Source: Paenibacillus sp. Root444D2 (GTDB lineage: Bacteria > Bacillota > Bacilli > Paenibacillales > NBRC-103111). Taken from it: a stretch of DNA of 64,000 bases. The first letter of the stretch is position 1. Each line of letters starts with the position of its first letter. Below are positions 52,410 through 60,808 of the stretch, in pieces. The notes beneath the pieces are model-generated. The model was not told where the DNA came from, searched no databases, and saw only the letters and a list, made by a program, of their open reading frames with translations. The DNA is taken from NCBI RefSeq assembly GCF_001426375.1, contig NZ_LMEO01000050.1:782081-846080 (forward strand), in the 5' to 3' direction. The position numbers were made by a program, and so were the translations under genes.

Positions 52410-53564
52410 TTAGCTTCTTCTACGCATTACGGCTTGAGTACCGAAAAACATGCCTGCTGCTATTGCCGACATGACTGATGCAAATACATACATGCTAGCG
52501 CCTCCCCACTGCTCACTCAACCATCCGCCCACCGAACCGCCGATAATTCCCGCAAGACCCATGAACACCATAGCAAGAATAGATTGACCTGTTGAGCCAA
52601 ATTGCTCAGGAAGCAGACGCACGACGTACTGTACAGCAACGATCCACAAAACAGCAAAGGTGAGCATATGTGTCGTCTGCAAACCAATTAACACCCATGG
52701 ATCGCTGAATAACGTGTAGAGCAACCACCGTATCGTATATAAGACCGAAACGAGACCTAGGATGGTCAGTTCGTGATAACGATGTATGTACCGATTGATA
52801 TAGGCAAATACCGGAATTTCCGTGCAAGCCGCAATGGCCCATGCCCAGCTTACCATAGAGTCCGTAGCACCTAGTTTACTCAGATATAAGCCTAGTAGTG
52901 CATCGTTCATTCGATGAGGAATGGATATCATCAAAACCATGATCATAAACCATAAGAAGTTTTTATTTTTGAAAATAGTACCGATCGTACTTAATGTTAT
53001 TCGCTGTCCGCTGCCCTTCTCGTCTTTGATAAAAGCTAGCAGTAGAAATGGGAAGATCCACAACGCCCAATAAAAATACGGTATGTTGGCTACTCCACCT
53101 AATTCTTCGAGTAAAAGACCCGAAATTAGAGCAACACCCGAGAATCCGATTGAACCCCATAAACGGACGGATCCATACGACATCCCACGATGCGACGTTG
53201 ATTTGACAACCAAATTGTCGATGAGTGGAATGGATGGCAGCAAGAAGAAATAAAGCATTAAAATAAATCCAAGGGTAAGCCCGAAACCTTTTGTTAAAAA
53301 CAAGCCAAAACTTCCTAGTAAGGAAAGGCTCCAAAGTAAAAATACGATATTCCTTACTGAGTTGAATCGGTCGCTGACATATCCCCAGAATGGTTGTGCG
53401 AATATGGAGATAAACGGACCAATCATCATGAGGAGTCCAATCTCGCTAGCTGAATAGCCCTTACTTTGTAAATATAAAGGTAAATAAGGCAATAAAATGG
53501 CACTGGAAGCATAGTAAAAAAAATTAACGCCAGATAATGAAATAATTTGTTTATCTAGTTTCAA
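52410..53564 (-). CDS. MFS transporter (paralogue of the 62166 gene)
   Basis: A 384-residue permease with twelve membrane segments, of the LacY/NupG-like MFS subgroup. Landmarks are GYSASEIGLLMMIGPFISI, GYVSDRFNSVRNI (motif A), YGSVRLWGSIGF and SIPHRMNDALLGLYLSKLGA. These same blocks recur in the MFS gene at 62166-63350, so the two are paralogues. Substrate is unknown. It is a single-gene unit. Confidence 0.83.
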   Translation of the reverse strand: MKLDKQIISLSGVNFFYYASSAILLPYLPLYLQSKGYSASEIGLLMMIGPFISIFAQPFWGYVSDRFNSVRNIVFLLWSLSLLGSFGLFLTKGFGLTLGFILMLYFFLLPSIPLIDNLVVKSTSHRGMSYGSVRLWGSIGFSGVALISGLLLEELGGVANIPYFYWALWIFPFLLLAFIKDEKGSGQRITLSTIGTIFKNKNFLWFMIMVLMISIPHRMNDALLGLYLSKLGATDSMVSWAWAIAACTEIPVFAYINRYIHRYHELTILGLVSVLYTIRWLLYTLFSDPWVLIGLQTTHMLTFAVLWIVAVQYVVRLLPEQFGSTGQSILAMVFMGLAGIIGGSVGGWLSEQWGGASMYVFASVMSAIAAGMFFGTQAVMRRRS

Positions 53565-53673
53565 TGGGCGGCTACCTTCTTTCTACAAACCTCTACAAAT
53601 TTCCTCTGTGCGTAGTTTCGTGCTTGCTTTATAATAAAAGCTAGAAACAAAGATTGGAGAGGACTTATACATC

Positions 53674-54855
53674 ATGGAAATATTACTTGCTTCACTTGCC
53701 CTAATCTGGGGCAATGTCACGGCCGCTAACCCGGATGCCACCTTTGAACAGCTCGTGCAAGCTTCTCTGAATGCGAAGAACGCAGTTGCTATTGTTCAAC
53801 CTACACCATCCCAAGAAAAAGATCCTTTAGCACCTGTAAACAAAATGGATCCGCAGAAGGACGCACCCGTAATTAAAGGTATATACGCCACGGCCCATAG
53901 TGCGGGTGGATCTCGGCTCAGTACACTTGTGAAGCTGCTCGACGACACAGAACTGAACTCACTGGTCATTGATGTCAAAGATGATTGGGGCTACATCACA
54001 TGGGAAACAGGGAACGCCGAGCTTGATGCCATGGGAACGACTCAGAAAATTATAGGTAATATGCCAGGTTTAATGACCACCTTGAACGAACATAACATTT
54101 ATCCAATTGGCCGTATTGTTGTATTCAAAGACACGATTCTCGCCAAAAAGAAACCAGAATGGTCTTTCGTCAATCCAGATGGCACTCTGTGGGGTAACGG
54201 TAAAAACCCACCGGACAGCTTCGTAAATCCATATAACAAAGAAGTATGGGATTACAATATCGCAGTAGCAAAAGAAGCCGTAAAAGCTGGATTTAAAGAA
54301 ATTCAATTCGACTACGTCCGATTCCCGGAAGGCTTCGAGAAAAGAGCTGACATTCTCAAATATACAAAGGATGAACGTTCACGTATTGATGCTGTCGCTT
54401 CTTTCGTCAAATATGCCAAAGAACAATTACAGCCGCTTGGTGTTCGTGTATCAGTCGATATATTTGGTTATGCGGCCTCTGTTCCGGCAGCCGAAGGCAT
54501 TGGTCAAGATTTCGAGAAAATCTCTCAAAATGTGGATGTCATCGCTCCCATGATTTATCCAAGTCATTACAGCACTGGCTGGTTTGGCTCCAAAGTGCCG
54601 GATGCAGCGCCTTTTGTCACGATCGATGGAGCCTCCAAGGATACAACCAAGAAACTGGAAGCCATTGATAAGAAAGGTTGGAAGCCCATTGTTCGACCTT
54701 GGATTCAAGATTTTACAGCTTCTTGGGTACCTGGTTATATCAAGTACGGTAAACATGAAGTGGAAGAACAAATACGTGCTTTGAAAGAAAACGGCGTGAA
54801 TGAGTTCCTTCTATGGAACGCTAATAACAACTACACACCTGGTGTGAACTATTAG
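53674..54855 (+). CDS. Secreted putative glycoside hydrolase, DUF4015 family
   Basis: A 393-residue protein with a short signal peptide (MEILLASLALIWGNVTA) and a TIM-barrel domain (about 70-385) of the GH13-like DUF4015 group. Conserved pieces are VKGIYATAHSAGG-like VIKGIYATAHSAGG, LVIDVKDDWGYITW, GFKEIQFDYVRFPEG (likely catalytic Asp region), DIFGYAAS and APMIYPSHY. Family enzymes are predicted to act on polysaccharides; substrate and activity are unproven. A terminator follows. Confidence 0.83.
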   Translation: MEILLASLALIWGNVTAANPDATFEQLVQASLNAKNAVAIVQPTPSQEKDPLAPVNKMDPQKDAPVIKGIYATAHSAGGSRLSTLVKLLDDTELNSLVIDVKDDWGYITWETGNAELDAMGTTQKIIGNMPGLMTTLNEHNIYPIGRIVVFKDTILAKKKPEWSFVNPDGTLWGNGKNPPDSFVNPYNKEVWDYNIAVAKEAVKAGFKEIQFDYVRFPEGFEKRADILKYTKDERSRIDAVASFVKYAKEQLQPLGVRVSVDIFGYAASVPAAEGIGQDFEKISQNVDVIAPMIYPSHYSTGWFGSKVPDAAPFVTIDGASKDTTKKLEAIDKKGWKPIVRPWIQDFTASWVPGYIKYGKHEVEEQIRALKENGVNEFLLWNANNNYTPGVNY

Positions 54856-54862
54856 CATGGAG

Positions 54863-54896
54863 ACACCCTGAGGCTCAGAGAGCTCTCGGGGTGTTT
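54863..54896 (+). terminator. Terminator after the DUF4015 gene
   Basis: ACACCCTGAG pairs with CTCGGGGTGT (one G-U), followed by a T-rich stretch. Confidence 0.75.
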
Positions 54897-54946
54897 ACTT
54901 TCGTTTTCGGTTTGATTTATCATGTAATTAAAGGAGTTGAAATGCT

Positions 54947-55900
54947 ATGAATATTGTCGCCATTACTGGGATGGACTTGACTACCATGCAACAGCAGATG
55001 CCGCAAGACTTGAAGGAACGCTGTCAATTTTATTGGTTTAAATCTTCAAGTGAAGCTGGGGAACACATTGCAGATGCTGATGTAATTATCACGGCTGGCC
55101 GCTTGAATCCGGACGCCCTCAAGCAGGCAACCAAGCTGAAATGGATGCAAACTATATCTGCCGGCGTGGATAAGCTTCCTCTCCAAGAGTTAGCCATGCG
55201 TGATGTCATTCTGACCAATGCCCGTGGGGTACATACGATCCAGATGAGTGAATTTACGCTAAGTCTTATGCTGCAATGGGTTCGTAAAGCGAATCTCCTT
55301 CATGAGCGTCAGCAAAGTAAAGTATGGGACAATCAAGTCAGTTTTGGTGAGCTTTATGGTAAAACGATTGGCATTATTGGTGCAGGTGCAATCGGCGAAG
55401 CTGTTGCTCGCAAAGCTAAGGCGTTTGATATGACTGTCATTGGGTTGAATCGTTCTGGTTCGCCTGGGCCTGCCTTCGATTCGACGGTCAGCGGAGAAGA
55501 AGGATTAACAACTTTGCTTACACAAAGTGATTTCGTCGTGCTTCTACTTCCTAGTACAGCTAAAACGCGAGGTTTCTTGACCAAAGAACATCTGCGCGTA
55601 ATGAAACCAAGTGCTTTCTTAATCAATCTGGCTCGCGGTGATGTCATTGAAGAAGAGGATTTGATCCATGCGCTGCAAGAAGGCCAGCTGGCAGGCGCAG
55701 CACTCGATGTTTTTGAGCAGGAGCCATTACCGTCAACTTCTCCCCTATGGAACATGGATAATGTTATCATTACTCCGCATATCGCTGGATCTTCCGCTCA
55801 CTACACAGAGCGAGTTTCCACCATTTTCTATCATAATCTAAGAGCTATATTAGATGGCACCGAAATGATGAATGTCGTAGATTTAACAGAAGGTTATTAA
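54947..55900 (+). CDS. D-2-hydroxyacid dehydrogenase
   Basis: A 317-residue NAD(P)-dependent oxidoreductase of 2-hydroxy/2-keto acids. The nucleotide loop is GIIGAGAIGEAV near residue 143, the catalytic Arg is in INLARGDVIEEEDL, the Glu in DVFEQEPLP and the His in ITPHIAGSS. It resembles the YoaD/phosphoglycerate-dehydrogenase-like group; the substrate cannot be told. It stands alone. Confidence 0.88.
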   Translation: MNIVAITGMDLTTMQQQMPQDLKERCQFYWFKSSSEAGEHIADADVIITAGRLNPDALKQATKLKWMQTISAGVDKLPLQELAMRDVILTNARGVHTIQMSEFTLSLMLQWVRKANLLHERQQSKVWDNQVSFGELYGKTIGIIGAGAIGEAVARKAKAFDMTVIGLNRSGSPGPAFDSTVSGEEGLTTLLTQSDFVVLLLPSTAKTRGFLTKEHLRVMKPSAFLINLARGDVIEEEDLIHALQEGQLAGAALDVFEQEPLPSTSPLWNMDNVIITPHIAGSSAHYTERVSTIFYHNLRAILDGTEMMNVVDLTEGY

Positions 55901-55906
55901 CATACG

Positions 55907-55958
55907 ATAACGTACCACAGCCCAAAGTGGATCTCCTAGGGATGTGGTACGTTATTTT
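55907..55958. terminator. Bidirectional terminator
   Basis: A 13-base perfect stem ATAACGTACCACA / TGTGGTACGTTAT between the dehydrogenase gene and serS. Confidence 0.88.
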
Positions 55959-57240
55959 ATTTGTTCGGTATAACTGTGAGCCCTCTCATATAAGGTCTCA
56001 GAGCTGGTGGCAGATAGATTGAGCCATCTGCTTGCTGATGATTTTCAAGTAAAGGAATAAGAATTCTTGGCGAGGCGACAGCCGTATTGTTAAGGGTATA
56101 GCAATAACGCAGCTCACCGCTCTTATCCCTATAACGTAAGCCACTGCGGCGAGCTTGAAAGTCCAGAAGGCTTGACGACGAGTGCGTTTCTCCATAGCTA
56201 TTCCGGCTAGGCATCCACGTCTCAATGTCATACTGCTTGTAGTTTTTGGCGCCCATATCTCCCGTACATACAGCAACAACACGATAAGGAAGCTCAAGTA
56301 ATTCTAAAATATCTTCGGCATTCCGTGTGATTTGATCTAACATTTGATTAGCAATGGCGGGATCATTCTCACAAAGAATCACTTGCTCGACTTTGGCAAA
56401 TTGATGAACACGATATAATCCGCGTACATCTCTACCTGCCGAACCCGCTTCTTTACGGAAACAATTCGATACAGCTGCCAGTTGTATCGGCCCCTTTGAT
56501 AAATCTATTATCTCATCTGCATAATACGAAACCAACGGACCTTCCGATGTGCCTACTAACCATTTATTCTCATCCTGTAATTCATAGGTCTGGTCCTTCC
56601 CAGCCGGGAAAAAGCCCGCATTCTGCAGCGTCTCTTCCCGCACCATCAAAGGGACATCCATCAACGTGAACCCTCGATCTGATAGCAGATCAAGAGCAAG
56701 CTGTTGAACAGCTCTGTGTAAATAAAGCCCCATCCCTTTGAGGTAGTAATTCCGGCTTCCAGCCACCTTCACTCCGCGAGGGAAATCGAATAAATCTAAC
56801 TCCTCACCGATTTGCATATGATCACGAGGCACAAATTCAAACGAGGTAGGCTGACCTAATACTTTCCGTACAACATTATCTTGATCGGTAGCCCCGATTG
56901 GAGTTTCAGGTGAAACCAGATTCGGTACGGTAAGCATTAACTCCTTGAAACGCTCCTCCAGTTTCGCAAGCCCCTCTTCGTATTCCGTTAATGTTCGGTT
57001 CCAGCCCCGGACCTGATCTTTCAGACCCTCAGCTTCTCCCTTTTTCTGCTCAGCCATACACTGAGCAATCTGAGCAGATGCACGATTGCGTTCTGTTCGC
57101 AGCTGATCCACTTGTTGATGTAGAAGCCTTTTCTTCTCATCTACCTCAAGCAGCTCATCAAGGGGACATTCCACCCCTTTATTTTGTGCCGCTTCCTTCA
57201 CTTGATCCTGATGCATCCGAATCCATTTGATATCCAACAT
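55957..57240 (-). CDS. serS: Seryl-tRNA synthetase
   Basis: A 427-residue class II synthetase. The N-terminal coiled-coil arm (about 30-110) begins MLDIKWIRMHQDQVKEAAQ; motif 2 is FRKEAGSAGRDVRGLYRVHQF and motif 3 is NTVASPRILIPLLEN-like NNTAVASPRILIPLLEN. The ATG at 57240 aligns with the family start; a longer in-frame extension upstream lies within the T-box. The insert and length are ordinary for Bacillales, although sequence such as NSYGETHSSSSLLDFQ differs slightly from typical forms. It is controlled by the T-box leader. Confidence 0.92.
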   Translation of the reverse strand: MLDIKWIRMHQDQVKEAAQNKGVECPLDELLEVDEKKRLLHQQVDQLRTERNRASAQIAQCMAEQKKGEAEGLKDQVRGWNRTLTEYEEGLAKLEERFKELMLTVPNLVSPETPIGATDQDNVVRKVLGQPTSFEFVPRDHMQIGEELDLFDFPRGVKVAGSRNYYLKGMGLYLHRAVQQLALDLLSDRGFTLMDVPLMVREETLQNAGFFPAGKDQTYELQDENKWLVGTSEGPLVSYYADEIIDLSKGPIQLAAVSNCFRKEAGSAGRDVRGLYRVHQFAKVEQVILCENDPAIANQMLDQITRNAEDILELLELPYRVVAVCTGDMGAKNYKQYDIETWMPSRNSYGETHSSSSLLDFQARRSGLRYRDKSGELRYCYTLNNTAVASPRILIPLLENHQQADGSIYLPPALRPYMRGLTVIPNK

Positions 57241-57489
57241 ACCACTCACCGCTTCCTTTTCTATTATGGGAAAAAGACAAAGAACGCCCCTGTCCGATTG
57301 GGACGAGGAGCGTTCTGCTCGCGGTGCCACCCAACTTGATGATAACATTAACATGTCATCATCCGCTTGGTTCCGCGATAACGGGCGGTGCCGGTTTATT
57401 TAGAGTAAAGCGAAGTATCCTGCGCCTTACCGATCATGAACGTCTCCGAGTTGGAAGCTCTTCACAGACCTAATGTCGCTTTGTATTTG
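57241..57489 (-). promoter_or_regulatory. T-box riboswitch of serS
   Basis: The leader holds the T-box sequence TGGGTGGCACCGCG (57333-57320), which pairs with the tRNA acceptor end, and then a terminator AGAACGC/GCGTTCT (57316-57281) with a T-rich tail. The stem I base is AAGCGA/TCGCTT. Uncharged tRNA-Ser should favour the antiterminator. I could not assign the specifier codon with confidence. Confidence 0.9.
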
Positions 57490-57495
57490 TTCGAT

Positions 57496-57524
57496 ATTAT
57501 AAACGAAGATATGATACAGGTCAA
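57496..57524 (-). promoter_or_regulatory. serS promoter
   Basis: TTGACC (57524-57519), 17 bases, TATAAT (57501-57496), just after the pfkA stop codon. Confidence 0.82.
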
Positions 57525-57546
57525 TAGCGTTTGTTCCAATGTAGAC

Positions 57547-58515
57547 CTACTGGGATAAACGACTTGCCAATTCATAAAGTTCTGTATTAAAAGGACGCTT
57601 TGTATTGACAACTAAATCAATATCAGTAGCTACTAATTCCCCTTTGATCACACCGCATGCTTTGGAAGAATCGCCTTCCATAAGCTTACGTACAGCGAAA
57701 TCACCGAGACGGCTTGCCAAGATTCGGTCATTGTGCGTAGGAGCCCCGCCGCGTTGGATATGGCCAAGAACAGTTACGCGAGGCTCAATACCAACAGACT
57801 CATTAATTTGTTTAGCAATCCCATCACCGGTTCCCGCTCCTTCAGCAACGAGAATGATACTATGACGTTTGCCATGGGAGAAGTTATCCTTCATACGGTT
57901 AGCTACTTCATTAATGTCGACCTCAACCTCAGGAACGATAATCGTTTCCGCACCGCTTGCTAGTCCAGCATAGAGAGCGATCTCACCGCAATGACGCCCC
58001 ATGACTTCTACGACGGATGAACGTTCATGCGATGTCATGGTATCACGAAGCTTATTGATCGCATCCACAACAATGCTTACTGCTGTATCAAAACCGATAG
58101 TAAAGTCAGTGAATGGGATGTCGTTGTCAATTGTACCAGGCAGACCCATCGTTTTGATGCCCAATTTGCTTAGCTTATTGGCACCTTGATAAGATCCATC
58201 TCCACCAATAACGACCAATCCATCGATACCGCGTTTACGTAAGTTTTCAGCTGCAATTTGTTGGCCTTCTAGCGTTAAAAACTCTTTGCAGCGAGCGGTT
58301 TGTAGAATAGTCCCCCCACGTTGAATGATATCCCCAACGCTGCGCAAATCCATTTGGCGAATATCATCGTTAATTAAACCATGGTAGCCACGTTGTACCG
58401 CATAGACCTCGAGACCATGGAATAATGCGCTTCTTACAACCGCACGGACGGCCGCGTTCATTCCCTGAGAGTCTCCGCCGCTTGTTAGAACGGCAATTGA
58501 TTTTACTGCTGACAT
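57547..58515 (-). CDS. pfkA: 6-phosphofructokinase (ATP-dependent)
   Basis: A 322-residue glycolytic kinase. ATP use is indicated by GGDGS (not GGDD) and PGTIDND (not PKTIDND). Catalytic Asp lies in TIDNDIPFTDFTIGFDTA; MGRHCGEIALYAGL and LGHIQRGGAPTHNDR are conserved. The first loop reads GGDSQGMN where most have GGDSPGMN. It sits 34 bases after the ytpB-like gene and not in the common accA-pfkA-pyk order, so it may be a second copy or a relocated one. Confidence 0.92.
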   Translation of the reverse strand: MSAVKSIAVLTSGGDSQGMNAAVRAVVRSALFHGLEVYAVQRGYHGLINDDIRQMDLRSVGDIIQRGGTILQTARCKEFLTLEGQQIAAENLRKRGIDGLVVIGGDGSYQGANKLSKLGIKTMGLPGTIDNDIPFTDFTIGFDTAVSIVVDAINKLRDTMTSHERSSVVEVMGRHCGEIALYAGLASGAETIIVPEVEVDINEVANRMKDNFSHGKRHSIILVAEGAGTGDGIAKQINESVGIEPRVTVLGHIQRGGAPTHNDRILASRLGDFAVRKLMEGDSSKACGVIKGELVATDIDLVVNTKRPFNTELYELASRLSQ

Positions 58516-58549
58516 TTCATTTCCTCCTTCAAATTCTTCTGAATGTCAT

Positions 58550-59629
58550 TCATGATGACGTACGGATGTACATGCTATTTAGCCAGAAAAATAACCGGGT
58601 TAATGGACTATTTTTCATAAGACGCTTCGATATTTTCTTCACTTGCTGTTGGCCGTTGACCTTTGGATCCGACAAATAGAGCGCAAGCAAACCTTCGATT
58701 ATCATACGATGAAATCGCGGATGTTCCAAGAACAAAATTTTGCTGCGAGCCTCTTGCACGATAAAGGCAATTCTCTCAACGGTTGCTTCCATAGATTCAT
58801 AATAACTGCAAAAGTTCAGGTCTCCACCCAAGATATCTTCTTCCTGGTCGATTAAATAATCAAGTAGAATATGCAGCCCGCACACATAGGGGAAATAAGC
58901 CTCCCGTATCGAATCGACCTGCTTTTCACTCAAATGAGGATCACAAGCCGCAAGGAAAAGCATAAACATGCCTAACGTTGAACCTGTTGCTGCTGCAAAT
59001 TCATTCCAAGAAATTTGGCTATACCTATGATGATGTTGATCCCACCACTGATGAAGCTCAGGCTCCCGCATATCCTTCCGAATATGCTTGTACACTTGTA
59101 AGTCGCAGTATAAGGCCACGAAATCTCGCACCTGATCGGCTACTTGAGCATATGACGGAAGCAGACTAATACAAGACTGACACTTTTGGACGAGATCTGT
59201 TAAATAGTTTCCGTCCTCTTTCTCTTGTCTGTATGCATAATAATCGTTCAAAGGCTTAGAAGGATCAACGGCATCCAACATCGATTGGTGTAATTGACGG
59301 AAATCCTGGGGATCCAAGGATGTACTGCGATCACATAGATTGTCTAAATAGTCGCTAATCGTTTGAAACGCAACAATGAGCGGGATGAGTACATGACGCA
59401 TCGACAAATTAGCAGCCGCATAAACAGCGCCACCTTGACAATGAAATTGTTTCGTTGCGATGCTGGCTAATGCTTGGGTACGCAGCTCGCTATCTGGGAT
59501 ATTCTCCGCCTTTGATTTCCATATGGAAAGCTGATCGCTTACGTCCGGTAAAATATATCGGTACACCCTGACCATTAATCTTATTGGGCCTTGTGGAACC
59601 TTTGTGCTACTTTTGTCCAATTGCTTCAA
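58550..59629 (-). CDS. ytpB: YtpB-like tetraprenyl-beta-curcumene synthase (DUF2600)
   Basis: About 359 residues, of the large terpene synthase family that cyclises a C35 prenyl diphosphate in Bacillus. PIRLMVRVYRYILPDVSDQL, LRTQALASIATKQFHCQGGAVYA and DYLDNLCDRSTSLDPQDFRQLH carry the conserved N-terminal and Asp-rich motifs; LDYLIDQEEDILGGDLNFC is near the end. The start is the TTG at 59629, eight bases after GGAGG; it overlaps the upstream gene by 23 bases. The product probably leads to sesquarterpenes of spores or membranes. Confidence 0.85.
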   Translation of the reverse strand: MKQLDKSSTKVPQGPIRLMVRVYRYILPDVSDQLSIWKSKAENIPDSELRTQALASIATKQFHCQGGAVYAAANLSMRHVLIPLIVAFQTISDYLDNLCDRSTSLDPQDFRQLHQSMLDAVDPSKPLNDYYAYRQEKEDGNYLTDLVQKCQSCISLLPSYAQVADQVRDFVALYCDLQVYKHIRKDMREPELHQWWDQHHHRYSQISWNEFAAATGSTLGMFMLFLAACDPHLSEKQVDSIREAYFPYVCGLHILLDYLIDQEEDILGGDLNFCSYYESMEATVERIAFIVQEARSKILFLEHPRFHRMIIEGLLALYLSDPKVNGQQQVKKISKRLMKNSPLTRLFFWLNSMYIRTSS

Positions 59630-60239
59630 GCAGACTTCCTCCACAACTTTGTTCATAGCAATACTGCAACAATAACTGCATTTCATATCGTTGAATATGC
59701 CGTAACCATTGATCAACAATAGGATTTTGAACCAGGGATACTTGTAACTCTACGATATCAATGAATACACAAGGGATCCATTCCGGAGAAGTAATAAGCA
59801 CTTCAAGCTTCTGACGAAGGGCTTCATTGTCCAAATCCGCTAAGTCTTTTACTGTCAAATATTCACTCACACGTTGTAGTAAGTTAGAGAAAATAGGATG
59901 ATGACCGACATCGTTGAACCAATACTTCGCATTGCTGTAGTCCCCCTCCATCCGATGCATCAGAGCATGCCAGTAGCTGCCTGTTGCATTCGTGATTTCC
60001 TGGGCAATATCATGGGATTTATCTAAACTCTCATTCAGTAAAAAAAGGCCCGCTTTAATCGCCAATCCATAAGACTCTTGCCCCGGACTACCTTGGGTCA
60101 TCATAGCTGGGACAAGCGCTTCAATGCGTGCATCCATACTTCCATCCCACTCTTCTATCGGATATAAAGCAGGTAGATGCTCCAAGAGCGGCTTTGCAAT
60201 AGCTTCCAGCCAGTTATCCCCATCCTTATTGCTATGCAT
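59607..60239 (-). CDS. Conserved hypothetical protein, 210 residues
   Basis: A soluble helical protein with a striking core SYWHALMHRMEGDYSNAKYW followed by FNDVGHHP, near residues 85-115. I recall similar His/Trp/Tyr cores in unannotated proteins of other phyla, but no function. It overlaps the ytpB-like gene by 23 bases, implying coupled expression, and may act in the same terpene pathway. Confidence 0.75.
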   Translation of the reverse strand: MHSNKDGDNWLEAIAKPLLEHLPALYPIEEWDGSMDARIEALVPAMMTQGSPGQESYGLAIKAGLFLLNESLDKSHDIAQEITNATGSYWHALMHRMEGDYSNAKYWFNDVGHHPIFSNLLQRVSEYLTVKDLADLDNEALRQKLEVLITSPEWIPCVFIDIVELQVSLVQNPIVDQWLRHIQRYEMQLLLQYCYEQSCGGSLLEAIGQK

Positions 60240-60267
60240 GCAGTCATTCTCCCTTCATTGACAACCA

Positions 60268-60582
60268 TTATTGGTGGGTTTTCGATTCCAATTCCTGATT
60301 CGCCCGGAACCAAAGATGAAGATCATTTATGATAGAAGCTAAGTCAGCAATTTCGGAATTCAAACGGCATGATGTGGGAAAATCGTCTTCCTTGTCCAGC
60401 TGATTTTGTTTGTAAATAATCGTCGTCTCTAGCTTCATAATACGGTCAGGTATTGCACCGCGAATTTGTTCCCAATGTAATAAAATATCAACACGCACAC
60501 TGGGCGGATAAGAGTCCCACTCCGTTTCTAACACGGGAATCTCAATTCCGAGTCTGGCATCATAATGAAAATAGCAGCTCAT
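60268..60582 (-). CDS. Small hypothetical protein, 104 residues
   Basis: A soluble protein starting MSCYFHYDARLGIEIPVLE, with a helical C-terminus (SEIADLASIINDLHLWFRANQEL). The ATG at 60582 follows AAGGAGG at slightly long spacing; a longer in-frame extension exists but looks less likely. It is the first gene of the unit leading into the 210-residue protein and the ytpB-like gene. Function unknown. Confidence 0.65.
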   Translation of the reverse strand: MSCYFHYDARLGIEIPVLETEWDSYPPSVRVDILLHWEQIRGAIPDRIMKLETTIIYKQNQLDKEDDFPTSCRLNSEIADLASIINDLHLWFRANQELESKTHQ

Positions 60583-60688
60583 TCTTCTGTTAAACCTCCT
60601 TGCAGTAAAAACTGGCTGCGACTTGTTCAAGAAACATTCTACCTTTAAATGTATCACTTCAAACCTTGGGTTTCCAGTTAAAATTGTA

Positions 60689-60718
60689 TGTCAACCTGAT
60701 TTCATTTTCTGGTATACT
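60689..60718 (+). promoter_or_regulatory. Promoter of the export operon
   Basis: TGTCAA (60689-60694), 18 bases, TATACT (60713-60718) preceded by TGG, an extended -10. Confidence 0.55.
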
Positions 60719-60747
60719 TAAATAACGTTTTTAAAAGGGAATTTTTA

Positions 60748-60764
60748 GTAAGAGTTACTCTTAC
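60748..60764. promoter_or_regulatory. 17-base palindrome, candidate operator
   Basis: GTAAGAGT-T-ACTCTTAC is a perfect inverted repeat about 30 bases after the -10 box, well placed for a TetR/MarR/GntR-type repressor. A second dyad, AGTTTTGCT/AGCAAAACT at 60771-60790, sits next to the ribosome binding site. Confidence 0.6.
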
Positions 60765-60808
60765 GAAGCCAGTTTTGCTAAAGCAAAACTCTAAGGAGTG
60801 CGATTTGG

